Of a stretch of DNA of 5,249 nucleotides, positions 4,983 through 5,249 are shown one piece after another. The translations under genes were made by a program, and so were the position numbers. The first letter of the stretch is position 1, and each line of letters opens with the position of its first letter. Location: contig CABUTP010000117.1 of the NCBI GenBank assembly GCA_902494545.1, forward strand, positions 1 to 5,249. Direction: 5' to 3'. The notes below the pieces were generated by a model. That model ran no database searches. It saw nothing but the letters and a program-made list of their open reading frames with translations, and was not told the DNA's origin. This DNA is from an uncultured Collinsella sp. (GTDB taxonomy: Bacteria; Actinomycetota; Coriobacteriia; Coriobacteriales; Coriobacteriaceae).

Positions 4983-5249
4983 ATGGCTATCGAGAAGACC
5001 TTCATCATGATTAAGCCCGACGCCGTGCGCGACCGCAAGATCGGCGAGATCGTTGCTCGCATTGAGCGCAGCGGCCTTGTCATCGAGCGCATGGAGATGA
5101 CCACGCTCGAGCGCGCTACCGTCGAGGAGCACTACGCCCATCTGGCCGACAAGCCCTTCTTTGGCGGTCTCTGCGACTTTATGACGAGCGGTCCGGTCGT
5201 CAAGATGGTCGTTTCCGGTCTCTCCGCTGTCTCCAAGATGCGCACCCTT
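4983..5249 (+). CDS. ndk: Nucleoside diphosphate kinase, N-terminal 89 codons (cut by window edge)
   Basis: The enzyme moves the gamma phosphate of ATP to nucleoside diphosphates through a phosphohistidine and balances the NTP and dNTP pools in the cytosol. The visible part begins MAIEKTFIMIKPDAV. K11 of the KPDAV motif is the conserved ATP-phosphate-binding lysine. IGEIVARIE (20-28), KPFF (57-60) and FMTSGPVV (66-73) are typical of the family. The stretch usually reading GENA is GLSA here (79-82), with the following arginine (R87) kept. The catalytic histidine, near residue 117 in the family, lies beyond the window. The ATG has GAAAGG (4970-4975) seven bases upstream. The frame is open to the last base with no stop, as expected for a gene cut at the edge; full length is usually about 135-150 residues. 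It is separated from argH by a terminator and should be an independent unit. Confidence 0.93.
   Translation, partial: MAIEKTFIMIKPDAVRDRKIGEIVARIERSGLVIERMEMTTLERATVEEHYAHLADKPFFGGLCDFMTSGPVVKMVVSGLSAVSKMRTL

Noticed and set aside
1..5249. tRNA, rRNA, CRISPR, insertion sequence or phage genes
   Set aside because: No tRNA-like cloverleaf, repeat-spacer array, transposase or terminal inverted repeats were seen on either strand.

Overview
The window reads as chromosomal DNA of a high-GC Gram-positive bacterium. Its third codon positions are strongly G/C rich, its intergenic regions are AT-richer, and five of its six likely translation starts share a GAAAGG-type ribosome binding site. The protein sequences look like Coriobacteriia, perhaps Collinsella. 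That placement is an impression from sequence style, not a database match.

Layout. On the minus strand at 37-864 is a Cof-type HAD phosphatase. A 554-base gap (865-1418) separates it from the divergent argG (argininosuccinate synthase, 1419-2645). The gap holds direct and inverted repeats, a sigma70-type promoter, an 18-bp palindrome, a 24-codon leader ORF whose last ten codons include six for arginine, and a terminator-like hairpin with a T-run before argG. After argG comes a strong 12-bp-stem intrinsic terminator (2799-2833), then an unrecognised 56-residue small ORF with a good ribosome binding site (2879-3049), a stem-loop, and argH (argininosuccinate lyase, 3168-4598). argH is closed by a second strong terminator (4649-4686). 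The next 300 bases hold a GC-rich dyad, an 18-bp-period direct repeat and a promoter. They lead into the first 89 codons of ndk (nucleoside diphosphate kinase), which runs off the right edge.

How the genes work together. ArgG and ArgH catalyse the last two steps of arginine synthesis: citrulline plus aspartate to argininosuccinate, then to arginine plus fumarate. The most interesting part is the argG leader, which has the parts of a ribosome-mediated transcription attenuator sensing charged arginyl-tRNA. Four of its six Arg codons are CGA, a codon argG itself never uses in its 12 Arg positions. When arginyl-tRNA is scarce, stalling in the Arg cluster would be expected to favour read-through into argG. 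The leader ORF, codons and hairpins are visible in the sequence; the switching mechanism is inferred.
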